In this document: in pieces, positions 1 to 8,704 of the stretch
Numbering within the stretch: the first letter of the stretch is position 1
How the letters are laid out: every line of letters starts with the position of its first letter
NCBI GenBank assembly: GCA_900546445.1
Contig: URCV01000032.1
Span: forward strand, 1-21,456
Origin: an uncultured Bacteroidales bacterium
Lineage (GTDB): Bacteria; Bacteroidota; Bacteroidia; Bacteroidales; UBA932
Direction: 5' to 3'
Length of the DNA stretch: 21,456 bases
The notes under the pieces: model-generated
Told to the model about the DNA's origin: nothing
The model's database searches: none
The model's input: the letters and a program-made list of their open reading frames with translations, nothing else
Program-made: the position numbers and the translations under genes

Positions 1-1
1 G

Positions 2-1264
2 GAAGAAGCCCTCAAGCGCTTGCCTGACACTTGGACAGACATAGAGCCGGGCTGTGGCCAGAAATGGGAAGGGCGCATCACCAGAGGGGCAGTGCTCGCG
101 ATGAAGGCGCGCATTCTCACCTTCGCTGCACGTCCTCTCTTTAACGCTGCGCAGCCTTACACGAAGGAGTTTGGACTCAAATATCCTGAATCACAGCAGG
201 AACTGATTTGGCTCGGAGGTTATGATAGGGAGCGCTACCAGCAGGCTCTTGATGCCAATCTGGCCGTCATTGAATGGGGTAAGTCTAATGGCAAGCATCT
301 TATTTTCACTGCTGGTGACGGCAATGTGAACGATTACGAACAGGCAATCGAAGACTACGGAAGGGGAGTTTCAGAGCTCAACGGTCCGGAGTTGTTATTG
401 GCATTCAAGATCGAGAGCGACCAGCAGGTCTACAATAATATGACCGAAGGTTATAATTTCTCCGGTTATGTGGAGGCTGGTGAACGCTCGCAGAGAGGCG
501 TCCTCACGAATTTCGTGCGCCTGTACCGCGATCGCAATGGTCTCGACATCGATTGGCCTAAGGTGGGAGAGGATGCACCGCGTCCGATTTCCGATTTTGC
601 GGCCAATATCGACAAGATCGAACCTCGTTTCAGGGTGGACATTTGTGTTCCGGGTAAATTTGGTCGGTCAAACGACGGCGACGCCAATTGGAACGAAGGT
701 ATTTACTATATGGGAAGTTTCACGGAAAGTGCAGAAATCGCGGCTTCAATGGCTCGCGCCACGGAAGGCCGTTCGATAGGTGTTCCTACGAAGTTTTATT
801 ATAAGGCCGGTGCCAGAAGATGGCTGGAGTTCCCGTTGTTCAGATTGGCCGAGAACTATCTCCACATCGCTGAGTGCTATAACGAACTGGGACAGACCGA
901 CAACGCCCTTCACTATCTTAACATAATCCGCGGAAGAGCCGGTATCCCATTAGTGACATCCGGTACTCAGGCCGAGATTAGAGAATTGATAGTAAGGGAG
1001 AAGGCTCTGGAATACTTCGAAGAGAACCATAGATACTACGACGTGAAGCACTGGAAGCATCCGGACATAGGAACTAAGATACTGGGTGGCGACAAGACCG
1101 AGATTTCATTCTTGAGAACCGGTGGTGACAACACTATGTCGGCGCTTGTATCATACTGGGACGCCTATTCATTCACAGCTTATTGGCATCCGAAATGGTT
1201 CCTCGAGCCTTTCCGTCAAGATGAGGTAAATAAGGGTATCATAGTTCAAAATCCTGGTTATTAA
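2..1264 (+). CDS. SusD/RagB-family outer-membrane glycan-binding lipoprotein, 5' end outside window
   Basis: This is the C-terminal part (about 420 residues) of a SusD-like protein, the lipid-anchored lid that captures glycan over a SusC TonB-dependent channel. The reading frame is open from base 2, so the TTG at base 20 is not a real start; signal peptide and lipobox lie upstream of the window. Family signatures are an alpha-helical stretch near the start (GAVLAMKARILTFAARPLFN), TPR-like helices around LAENYLHIAECYNELGQ, the late motif EKALEYFEENHRYYDVKHWK, and the ending IIVQNPGY typical of SusD. The stop is 18 bases before the short SusC-like gene, in the same operon. Its own SusC partner is expected just upstream of base 1. 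Family assignment is firm; the ligand cannot be read from the sequence. Confidence 0.93.
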   Translation, partial: EEALKRLPDTWTDIEPGCGQKWEGRITRGAVLAMKARILTFAARPLFNAAQPYTKEFGLKYPESQQELIWLGGYDRERYQQALDANLAVIEWGKSNGKHLIFTAGDGNVNDYEQAIEDYGRGVSELNGPELLLAFKIESDQQVYNNMTEGYNFSGYVEAGERSQRGVLTNFVRLYRDRNGLDIDWPKVGEDAPRPISDFAANIDKIEPRFRVDICVPGKFGRSNDGDANWNEGIYYMGSFTESAEIAASMARATEGRSIGVPTKFYYKAGARRWLEFPLFRLAENYLHIAECYNELGQTDNALHYLNIIRGRAGIPLVTSGTQAEIRELIVREKALEYFEENHRYYDVKHWKHPDIGTKILGGDKTEISFLRTGGDNTMSALVSYWDAYSFTAYWHPKWFLEPFRQDEVNKGIIVQNPGY

Positions 1265-1282
1265 TCTAAAAAAACGTACACG

Positions 1283-3994
1283 ATGAAAAAAGGAATAATA
1301 GCTTGTTTAAGCGCATTCGTGTTGTTCTCCGCTTCTGTCTATGCACAGGACTTGAACAATTATATAGAAAGCCTGGCCGGGAAATGTCCGGGGCTTATCG
1401 TCATCGACAATGACGCTATGCCCGGCAGTGGTGTCCCTAGTCTTATGGTAAGAGGCCTGGCTTCGTATGCCGAAGGCACATCCAATACCGTCAAGATATA
1501 TGTAGATGGATTCGAGGTTCAGAGTGACTATATCAACTACCTGAACCCGGATGAGATAGAATCGGTTCAAGTCATAAGGGACGCAGCATCCTTAGCTCTT
1601 TATGGAACTAACGGAGCGAATGGAGTTCTTCTTATCACTACTAAGAAGGGAAACATCGGTGCTCCTGTGGTTACTTTCAGGGCAAGCGGTGGAGTGCAGA
1701 CCCCTATTAACGTAGCCAAGCCGCTATCTTCTTACGATTATGCCAATCTTTATAATCAAGCCTACAGTAACGATAACGGAAGGGAATGGGACACGTTCTA
1801 CGATTTCGAACAACTCGCTGACTACAAGAGCGGTGCGGGCGTGAATGTGAGTTGGTACGACGAGGTAATGAAAAATACCGGCGCCTATGCAGATGCCATG
1901 CTTTCATTTCGCGGAGGTTCTCAGTTTGCAAAGTATAACGTAGTGATGGACTACGCTAACCAGCAGGGTTTCCTGAACGTAGCGAACACTGACAGGACCT
2001 CGAACCTCACTTTCGGCAAATACGGACTAAGGACTAACCTCGATATGAAAATCAACGAGGTGTTGTCCGCAAGCGTGAACATAGGAGGCCGTCTGGAAGA
2101 CCGCGGAAGACCTAACTATAGCGTTTATTCCCTTATGGAAGACGTTATGCGCTATCCGTCAAATATCTATCCGGTCTACGACGAGGCTTCTACCGACCCT
2201 ATAAGCAATTACTCGGGAACGGCTATCTATCCTAATAACCCTGTCGGCTCGTTGAAAGGCTTAGGATGGACTACCAGTAGGACTAAGGTCTTGAATGTCA
2301 ATTTCAAATTCCGCGAGGATATGTCTTCACTTCTCGAAGGACTTTACCTCGAGGAAGGGTTCTCGTTCTATTCCAAGACCATAGGTAATATGGGCAAAAC
2401 CCGTAACTATGCCAGATACTATAATGGCACTGCTCAGACATCGGACGTGTCTACATACCTTCGCTCGAGCGGGTATTCGTCGTCGGGAAAGGAACGCTGG
2501 ATGCAGGGAACTCTCAATCTGGGATGGAACGGCACATTCGATGCGCACGCTCTCGACGCTTCTTTGGGAGCACACATCTCAAGCTTTAACGGGAACGGTT
2601 ATCAATTCTACAACTGGAAATACCGCTACGTGAACTATAACGGACACCTCGGATACACTTACGATAACAGATATGTCGCAGCGCTGAACTTCTCTTATTT
2701 TGGAAGCGATGCCTATGCTCCGGCTAAGAGATTCTCGTTCTATCCGAGTGCATCTTTCGCGTGGATAGCTTCAAACGAAGATTTCCTTAAGGGTAACGAC
2801 GTGGTAAACAGCCTCAAAGTCAGGACTTCAGTAGGTCTTAGCGGAGCATCGCAAGCCTATGTCGACATCGAAGGCTTTTTGACCGACGGTCGCTATCTTT
2901 ATCAGCAGTACTACGGATGGACCGGCAGTTTCGTAACCGGAATGGGACCTAACTACGACGGCGGCTCCAGCGGATTGAGGCCTCTTTTCCGGGCCAATCC
3001 TGACGCCCACCCGGAGCAGAGCCTAAAGGCTGACATCGGTGTAGACGCTATGCTTTGGAACAAGTTGAGCATAGGCGCGGATTTCTTCATCGATAGAAGA
3101 AACGACATACTTACCCTCGACAAAACTCGTATGGACTGCTTCGGCTACGACACGTTCTATTCGAATATCGGTCGTATGGTGAATCGTGGAGTGGAGTTGA
3201 ACGTAGTATACTCATCTAAGATTTCAGATTTCGAATATTCCGTGTTCGGTAACTTGCTCTTCGCTAAGAATAAGGTACTCGAGATGGGAGAAGTCGGAAA
3301 GCGCTTCCCTTATAACGAAAGCACGGGACTCCCTTATGGCAGTAGAATGGGTCTGGAGTGTGTGGGATTCTATAGCCTGTCAGACTTCGACCTCGACGGA
3401 GAACTCAATATGGGACTTCCTATTCCGCTTTTCGGAAGCGTACAGCCGGGAGACCTCAAATATAAGGACCAAGATGGTGACGGAATTATAGACGAAACCG
3501 ATTTCGTGAAGATAGGAAATCCATCTTATCCTTCTACGTCATTTAGTTTCGGTGCAGAATTCAAGTACAAGTCCTTCGATTTGTCTCTCCTTTTTACAGG
3601 TACGGCCGGTTCGACCATAAACCTGCTCGATTATCCTCAGTGGCGTACATTTGAGGATAACGGCAATGCCTTCGCTTGGGCCCAGGGCGCTTGGGTTTAC
3701 TATCCCGAGGCCAAGCTCGACACCAGAGACACTGCCACCTATCCTCGCCTTTCTACTACCACTAACGAAAACAATTACACCAGCAGTTCATTCTGGATAA
3801 GAAAGAACAACTGGTTGAGGCTTAAGAATCTCGAACTGGGCTACACCATAAAGGGATGCCGCATTTTCGTAAGAGGATATAATCTTTTGACTTTCAGTAG
3901 GCTCCTTTCCGACTACGATATGGACCCTGAGACAGTCAACTACGGTTATCCACAGGGAAGGTCATATAATGCAGGAATTCAAATAACATTCTAA
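1283..3994 (+). CDS. SusC/RagA-like TonB-dependent outer-membrane receptor with shortened N-terminus
   Basis: 903 residues. A signal peptide (residues 1-22, ending SVYAQ) is followed directly by the middle of the plug domain: AGKCPGLIVIDNDAMPGSG, then VRG, then IYVDGFEV, then the SusC signature ending ALYGTNGANGVLLITTKKG at about residue 120. The rest is the outer-membrane beta-barrel, including the late SusC motif KYKDQDGDGIIDETDFVKIG and a C-terminal phenylalanine (NAGIQITF), the usual barrel-assembly signal. Compared with typical SusC proteins of about 1000 residues or more, the carboxypeptidase-like regulatory domain, the TonB-box region and the first plug strand are absent. No upstream start can restore them, because the frame is closed by the preceding gene's stop 18 bases away. 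It probably pairs with the SusD-like protein that starts 14 bases downstream. Whether it still couples to TonB is uncertain. Confidence 0.93.
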   Translation: MKKGIIACLSAFVLFSASVYAQDLNNYIESLAGKCPGLIVIDNDAMPGSGVPSLMVRGLASYAEGTSNTVKIYVDGFEVQSDYINYLNPDEIESVQVIRDAASLALYGTNGANGVLLITTKKGNIGAPVVTFRASGGVQTPINVAKPLSSYDYANLYNQAYSNDNGREWDTFYDFEQLADYKSGAGVNVSWYDEVMKNTGAYADAMLSFRGGSQFAKYNVVMDYANQQGFLNVANTDRTSNLTFGKYGLRTNLDMKINEVLSASVNIGGRLEDRGRPNYSVYSLMEDVMRYPSNIYPVYDEASTDPISNYSGTAIYPNNPVGSLKGLGWTTSRTKVLNVNFKFREDMSSLLEGLYLEEGFSFYSKTIGNMGKTRNYARYYNGTAQTSDVSTYLRSSGYSSSGKERWMQGTLNLGWNGTFDAHALDASLGAHISSFNGNGYQFYNWKYRYVNYNGHLGYTYDNRYVAALNFSYFGSDAYAPAKRFSFYPSASFAWIASNEDFLKGNDVVNSLKVRTSVGLSGASQAYVDIEGFLTDGRYLYQQYYGWTGSFVTGMGPNYDGGSSGLRPLFRANPDAHPEQSLKADIGVDAMLWNKLSIGADFFIDRRNDILTLDKTRMDCFGYDTFYSNIGRMVNRGVELNVVYSSKISDFEYSVFGNLLFAKNKVLEMGEVGKRFPYNESTGLPYGSRMGLECVGFYSLSDFDLDGELNMGLPIPLFGSVQPGDLKYKDQDGDGIIDETDFVKIGNPSYPSTSFSFGAEFKYKSFDLSLLFTGTAGSTINLLDYPQWRTFEDNGNAFAWAQGAWVYYPEAKLDTRDTATYPRLSTTTNENNYTSSSFWIRKNNWLRLKNLELGYTIKGCRIFVRGYNLLTFSRLLSDYDMDPETVNYGYPQGRSYNAGIQITF

Positions 3995-4008
3995 ATGAAG
4001 TTTTCGAA

Positions 4009-5805
4009 ATGAAAAGAATAATAAGTATCAGTAGTCTTTTGACTTTACTTTTAGTAAGCGGGTGTTCCGGTTTTTTGGATACACGTCAGGATGTATTTGA
4101 AACTATGGACAGGCTCCAGACCAGATCGGAGACTCTAAATAACTTCGCCATCGCCTATTACACGCCTATGCGTTCAGGTTTCTCCATGATAGACGAAAAC
4201 CTCTTCGCCAGTGCATCTGACGAGGCGGAGCAGACTGCGGCAGTGTCGAACGTGTCCATCTTCAACAAGGGCATCATCTCTCCGGAGAGGAATCCGCTTT
4301 CATATCTTTACACTAACTATTACGACGGAATCAGGGCGGCGCATTTCTTCCTCGATTACGCTAAGGACGGAGAAGAGTTCTTGGCCCTTAACAGAGACAC
4401 TGCTACGGTTTATAATCCGGACGGAAGCGTCTACAGTAAGGATAAACCTCGTGCATACAAGCGCGATGTAATCAACCTTCAATGGCAGCGTGCAGAAGCA
4501 CGTATCGCCGAGGCATATTACTATGCCGAACTCTCGAAGATGTATGGCGGAGTGCCTATCATAAGCGATGACGTCACGAATCCTACTATGACTCCTGCCA
4601 CCTACGACGAGGTGGTGGAACATATCGTAAAACTCATTGACGATAATAAAGACAAGGTAAATCTCGATTGGCGCGTGGCACTCACTCCGGACGCCGATAA
4701 CGCGGTGGCGGACGTGAATAATTGGAACTTCAGAGATAATATTGGCCGTTTCGACAAGACATCGGCGCTTGCCATAAAGGCCCGCGTGCTACTCTATGCT
4801 GCCAGCCCGAGAAACAATCCCGACAACTCCGTCGAGAAATGGAAAAGAGCTGCAGAAGCCGCTCACGAAGTGATAGAGTGCAGGAAGGATATATTCGCGC
4901 GTGGATTCGGATTCGGTGAAGATGCCAAGACTTTCCCGGACTACAAGATGCCGGTTAACAGAGACTACGGTAAGTATTTCCTAGCTAATAACGCCACGAA
5001 AGACGTCGAATCCATCTTCCTTATCCGTCAGGCAGCCGGTAACTCGCCGGAGTCGCTGAACTACCCTGTGGGAACCCGTGGAGGACATAGCGGTGTGTGC
5101 CCTACCCAGAACCTCGTGGATGCCTACGAGTGGGTGGGCCCCAAGACTCCGAACCAGTACGAGAATCGTGACCCGAGAATGGCGGCTACCATAGTCTACA
5201 ACGGCTCTTCTTGGAACGGAGTAAACGATTTCGACCAGAGCCCTAAGGGCCAATTCTCCCAGAAGGCCAATGGTGCCAGCAAAACGGGCTACTACCTTAG
5301 GAAGTTCCTCGCTACTAATCTGAATCTTATCGAAGGTGGAAAGACTGACCATATCTGGGTGGCATATCGCTATGCGGAAGTGCTTCTTAATTATGCCGAG
5401 GCTATGAACGAGGCCTATGGCCCTGATTCGGACCCTGCAGGCTACGGAATGACGGCCCGTGAAGCTCTTACCGAGGTGCGTAACAGTGCCAGTACATCGC
5501 TTCCTGCGGTGACGGCTTCTTCGAAGGTGGACTTCAGAAAGGCAGTAAAGGCCGAGAGAAGGGTGGAATTGGCATTCGAAGACCATCGCTACTGGGACTT
5601 GATTCGCTGGAAGGATGCCGAATCAGTGCTCAACAAGCCTATAAAGGGAATAGTCGTAAAGAAGAATAATCTCGGTGGCTATCAGTATTCTACGACAGTA
5701 GTAGGTACCCGCGTCTTCGAGGAGAAACAGTATTACCTGCCTTTCACCAGAGAGGAAATAGCTAATTCGAACGGAGCTTTGAATCAGAATCCATTGTATA
5801 ATTAA
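4009..5805 (+). CDS. SusD/RagB-family outer-membrane glycan-binding lipoprotein
   Basis: 598 residues, full length. The lipoprotein signal peptide ends in LLVSGC with the lipidated Cys19. SusD hallmarks follow: N-terminal FLDTRQDVF, the helical region YDGIRAAHFFLDYAKDGEEF, EARIAEAYYYAELSKMYGGV, SALAIKARVLLYAASPRNNP, then YRYAEVLLNYAEAMNEAYG, VELAFEDHRYWDLIRWK near residue 530, and the closing YYLPFTREEI and LNQNPLYN. It forms the surface lid that binds oligosaccharide and delivers it to a SusC channel, most likely the gene just upstream. It is the second SusD-like gene in this locus and is only distantly similar to the partial one at the window start, so the two may handle different oligosaccharides. 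Only 6 bases separate it from the next gene, so co-transcription is likely. Confidence 0.96.
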   Translation: MKRIISISSLLTLLLVSGCSGFLDTRQDVFETMDRLQTRSETLNNFAIAYYTPMRSGFSMIDENLFASASDEAEQTAAVSNVSIFNKGIISPERNPLSYLYTNYYDGIRAAHFFLDYAKDGEEFLALNRDTATVYNPDGSVYSKDKPRAYKRDVINLQWQRAEARIAEAYYYAELSKMYGGVPIISDDVTNPTMTPATYDEVVEHIVKLIDDNKDKVNLDWRVALTPDADNAVADVNNWNFRDNIGRFDKTSALAIKARVLLYAASPRNNPDNSVEKWKRAAEAAHEVIECRKDIFARGFGFGEDAKTFPDYKMPVNRDYGKYFLANNATKDVESIFLIRQAAGNSPESLNYPVGTRGGHSGVCPTQNLVDAYEWVGPKTPNQYENRDPRMAATIVYNGSSWNGVNDFDQSPKGQFSQKANGASKTGYYLRKFLATNLNLIEGGKTDHIWVAYRYAEVLLNYAEAMNEAYGPDSDPAGYGMTAREALTEVRNSASTSLPAVTASSKVDFRKAVKAERRVELAFEDHRYWDLIRWKDAESVLNKPIKGIVVKKNNLGGYQYSTTVVGTRVFEEKQYYLPFTREEIANSNGALNQNPLYN

Positions 5806-5811
5806 TTAGAT

Positions 5812-6456
5812 ATGAAAAGAATAATAAACATAGTATTGACGGCCGTAGCTTTAACTTTCGTATTCTCGTCTTGCGAACCGAGCGATGCGAATAAAGATTA
5901 CGGATTTCCTCTAATCTATATTCCGCAGGCCACCATTACGGGACTGGATAACAGTTATCCTATTCCGGCAGGTCCCATCGCACAGAATTCTACTTATTCG
6001 TGCCGCTATAATAAGGAAAACGGCAGGCTCGAAATCGCTCTGGGCGTAATCAGGGCCGGTTATATCGCTAATGCTAAGGGATTCAGCGTCGCTCTGGGTG
6101 TGGATTCCGAACTTACGGATGCCAAATTGGCAGAATATGGGGAGGCTGCCATCGCACTTCCGACGAAACTTTGCACTATCCCGGATAAGATTAGCGTGAA
6201 GGCAGGAAGTAATAGCGGTACTTGCTATGTGGGCATAGACTTGAATGCCCTTTCGAAGATGTCGCTTTTCGACACCACTACGAAGACTTATAAGAAACTC
6301 GTGCTGGGTCTTAAAATCAGTGACCCTACCGAGTATGAACTCGCCGAAGAGAATACCAGCGTGGCAGTGGTGCTCGATCTAAATAGCTCTCACTGGGACG
6401 ATGTGGCGGAAAATCTTCCGGAGAGTATCATAAGAGATTTATTTCCAAAATATTAA
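5812..6456 (+). CDS. DUF1735-type surface lipoprotein in the SusE position (probable glycan-binding protein)
   Basis: 214 residues. The signal peptide ends FVFSSC with lipidated Cys21, followed by EPSDANKD; acidic residues just after the Cys resemble the Bacteroidota signal for export to the cell surface. The mature part starts with YGFPLIYIPQA and continues with an Ig-like beta pattern (EIALGVIRAG, VALGVDSEL, ALPTKLCTIPDKISVKAGS, KLVLGLKISDP), which fits the DUF1735/BT_3987-like N-terminal domain common in PUL proteins. There is no catalytic domain after it. Its place directly behind susD is the usual place for SusE-like surface glycan-binding proteins, so a binding role is inferred from position and domain; the ligand is not known. 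Confidence 0.75.
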   Translation: MKRIINIVLTAVALTFVFSSCEPSDANKDYGFPLIYIPQATITGLDNSYPIPAGPIAQNSTYSCRYNKENGRLEIALGVIRAGYIANAKGFSVALGVDSELTDAKLAEYGEAAIALPTKLCTIPDKISVKAGSNSGTCYVGIDLNALSKMSLFDTTTKTYKKLVLGLKISDPTEYELAEENTSVAVVLDLNSSHWDDVAENLPESIIRDLFPKY

Positions 6457-6474
6457 TAAACACTTTAATTAGTT

Positions 6475-7719
6475 ATGAAAACAAGTTTGAAATTCTTTGC
6501 GGCGCTTGGCCTTATGTTGGGACTGGCTGCTTGTGGTAAGGAGGATAAACCTAGCGAGGGTCCTTCCAAACCAGATGTGGAAACTAAAGTGGTCGCTAAC
6601 TTTACTTACGAAGTAAACGGACTCGAGGTGACTTTTACGAACACTTCAGAAGGTGCCACTACTTATAAATGGGACTTCGGCGATGGCGAAACTTCTAAGG
6701 AGGCTTCTCCTAAGCACGCTTATGAAGGCGCCGGTGAATATACAGTAAAATTGACTGCGGCTAATGCCGATGGCGTAGTAAATAGAAAAGAGCAGACACT
6801 GACTATCGCAGGAGAGGTAAAGGCATATTTTACATTCGAAGTATTGGAAGGTCGTGCCGGCAAATTCGGTAAAGTGATAGCTTTCGATGCCACTGCTTCT
6901 GAAAATGCAGAGTCCATTGCTTGGGATTTCGGTGATGGCCAGACAGCTACGGATTTCAAGGTAAATCACGAGTTCCCGGATTATGGAAAGTATACCGTGA
7001 AGGCTGTCGTTAAAGGCGGTGGCGTAGAGGATGTCTATTCGGCAGAAGTAGAGGCTGTCGCAAACAATGAACTTCTTAAGGGAGGTAAGATGAACGAAGG
7101 CGACGAGCAGTATTGGACGATATCTCCTATATGGGCCGATGTGGCGGATGCCGAAGGTAATTTCGATTATGTAGGAGATGAGGGAACATATTGCTGGAAT
7201 CCTACATTCGGTTATACGGATGATAAACCTAGTGGCGGTGACGGTGCTTGTCTAAGACTTTCTTCCGAAAATCAAACACACGACTTTGCTAACAATTTCT
7301 GTATGTATCAGGCTATCGAGGTGGAGAAAGGAGATGTTCTTCGCGTATCGGCAGAGATGAAGTGGGGCGAGAATAATAACGACAACGGATTGTTATGGTT
7401 TGGAATCTCAAAGACCGCTCCTGCTCCTTCGGCTCCTGACGGATCTGCAATTATAGAAATGTTCAACTATTGGAATGCTACGGGCGTTTCCGTGCCTGCA
7501 TTTGACGGAAACTTTGCTACAAACGAGGCTTGGGTTAAGGCAAACACCGAAATGGGGCTCGGGTATAGTGGTAATGGTGAGACTCCTTATGTTGAATATA
7601 CAGTAGAAGAAACAGGAACACTTTACTTCTATATGGATTATCGAAATGTTTGGGGAACTACTTTTGGCCCTGGTAGAGATATGTATTTCGATAATTTCAG
7701 TGTAAAGGTTATTCTTTAA
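6475..7719 (+). CDS. Surface lipoprotein with two PKD domains and a C-terminal beta-sandwich, probable glycan-binding protein
   Basis: 414 residues. The signal peptide ends LGLAAC with lipidated Cys20 and is followed by GKEDK, an acidic start compatible with surface export. Two PKD domains follow: the first around residues 40-112 (core YKWDFGDGETS, EYTVKLTAAN) and the second around 115-195 (core IAWDFGDGQTA, KYTVKAVVKGG). The last 220 residues start with LLKGGKMNEGDEQYWTIS and end TLYFYMDYRNVWG and MYFDNFSVKVIL; this looks like a jelly-roll carbohydrate-binding module (CBM4-like pattern) but I cannot name a family with certainty. PKD domains usually act as spacers that lift a binding module off the membrane, so this is best read as a surface glycan-binding protein of the PUL. 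No hydrolase motif was seen. A strong terminator follows the stop codon. Confidence 0.8.
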   Translation: MKTSLKFFAALGLMLGLAACGKEDKPSEGPSKPDVETKVVANFTYEVNGLEVTFTNTSEGATTYKWDFGDGETSKEASPKHAYEGAGEYTVKLTAANADGVVNRKEQTLTIAGEVKAYFTFEVLEGRAGKFGKVIAFDATASENAESIAWDFGDGQTATDFKVNHEFPDYGKYTVKAVVKGGGVEDVYSAEVEAVANNELLKGGKMNEGDEQYWTISPIWADVADAEGNFDYVGDEGTYCWNPTFGYTDDKPSGGDGACLRLSSENQTHDFANNFCMYQAIEVEKGDVLRVSAEMKWGENNNDNGLLWFGISKTAPAPSAPDGSAIIEMFNYWNATGVSVPAFDGNFATNEAWVKANTEMGLGYSGNGETPYVEYTVEETGTLYFYMDYRNVWGTTFGPGRDMYFDNFSVKVIL

Positions 7720-7727
7720 TTAAGTAT

Positions 7728-7755
7728 GGGGCAGGATAGGCCCTGCCCCTTTTTT
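7728..7755 (+). terminator. Intrinsic terminator inside the PUL
   Basis: An 8-bp perfect G/C-rich stem (GGGGCAGG at 7728-7735 with CCTGCCCC at 7742-7749), a 6-base loop and a run of six T follow the stop of the PKD protein by nine bases. The next gene starts 20 bases further on, and no convincing promoter is visible between them. It may therefore act as an attenuator, with read-through giving lower expression of the GH16 genes than of the binding and import genes. Confidence 0.88.
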
Positions 7756-7774
7756 AATCAATTAGTTAGTATTT

Positions 7775-8704
7775 ATGAATATAAAAGTGATAACTGTCGC
7801 CATAGCAATGGCCGGAGCTGTGTGTCTCAATGCGCAGACCGCCGATACTGATAGTAGATTTATGCGTCCTTTTACCGAAGATTTCTCTTCAAGCAAGCCG
7901 ACAAATTTCACATTTAGCGGAACGAGTCTTCGTTACAGTAGTGGGGTGTCGTCATTTACCGAAAAGGGCACGGGAGTTCTCATTATGAGGATTAGCCCGG
8001 ATGATCCGGCAGGTGCAGGACGTGGTCCTGAGATAGGAACGCCCAAGAGAACTCATTTTGGAACTTATTCGGCTCGCATCAGAGTCCCGGATGTGAAAAA
8101 GGTTCAGCCTAACATAGGCTCGGTAGTAGGTTACTTTACTTATCGCGTCGATGATAAGTTTGGCCTGAGCGAAATCGACTTCGAGTGGTTATTGGCCGAC
8201 CCGCAGCTCATTTACTTGGGTACTTGGACCGGTCCTAATTGTGACCAAAGAATAGGTCGCACGGTGAACCTGGCTAAGGGAGAAATTTTGTATACGATAT
8301 ATCGCTCCTCTCACGACGGCGGCAAGAATCACAATTTTACCGACGACGCTTCCACTACTCCTAAGTCCATCCCTGTAATTAAGGACTTCGATGCTTCTAA
8401 AAAATTCTATGTCTATGGATTCGACTGGTATCCAGATAGATTGACGTGGTGGATAGAGCATCCGGAGACTAATGAGAAGATAATTCTTTGGGATTATCGC
8501 GGGAAAACGCCTAATTTTACCGGTATTCCTGTATCTCCGACCACTTATTTGTTGAATTTCTGGCATACGAATAATTGGCCCGTGGATACAAACCCGGATT
8601 CCATAGAGAAGCCGGCATATCCTTATTCGCTGGAAATCGACTGGATGAAATACGAACCTTTCGATGAGTTGAACATCGAGTGGAGAAAAAAGAATAATTG
8701 GTAA
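7775..8704 (+). CDS. GH16-family endo-beta-glucanase, secreted
   Basis: 309 residues. An N-terminal signal peptide (about residues 1-20, ending CLNA before QTAD) suggests cleavage by signal peptidase I; Cys17 is preceded by Val and does not make a good lipobox. The GH16 catalytic motif is EIDFE at residues 133-137: Glu133 nucleophile, Asp135 helper, Glu137 acid/base. Supporting family patterns are HFGTYSARIRVP before it, YVYGFDWYPDRLTWWIEH near residue 210, and YLLNFWHTNNWPV. The ExDxE form without the extra residue of the beta-bulge group (ExDxxE, many laminarinases) points to licheninase or related specificities rather than classical laminarinase; this is inference. It should cut internal beta-glucosidic bonds in the PUL's target glycan. 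Its stop overlaps the next gene's start (TAATG), so the two are probably translationally coupled. Confidence 0.88.
   Translation: MNIKVITVAIAMAGAVCLNAQTADTDSRFMRPFTEDFSSSKPTNFTFSGTSLRYSSGVSSFTEKGTGVLIMRISPDDPAGAGRGPEIGTPKRTHFGTYSARIRVPDVKKVQPNIGSVVGYFTYRVDDKFGLSEIDFEWLLADPQLIYLGTWTGPNCDQRIGRTVNLAKGEILYTIYRSSHDGGKNHNFTDDASTTPKSIPVIKDFDASKKFYVYGFDWYPDRLTWWIEHPETNEKIILWDYRGKTPNFTGIPVSPTTYLLNFWHTNNWPVDTNPDSIEKPAYPYSLEIDWMKYEPFDELNIEWRKKNNW

Noticed and set aside
20..22. TTG as start of the first SusD-like gene
   Set aside because: The frame is open to the window edge and the protein begins in mid-domain without a signal peptide, so the gene starts before the window.
4981..5586. 201-residue open frame on the - strand
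   Set aside because: Lies entirely antisense to a well-supported SusD gene; the protein has no recognisable domain and an Arg/His/Ser-rich composition typical of shadow frames.
8698..8703. TTG start for the GH16-like lipoprotein
   Set aside because: The ATG at 8704 overlaps the upstream stop as TAATG and gives a standard MKK lipoprotein signal peptide.
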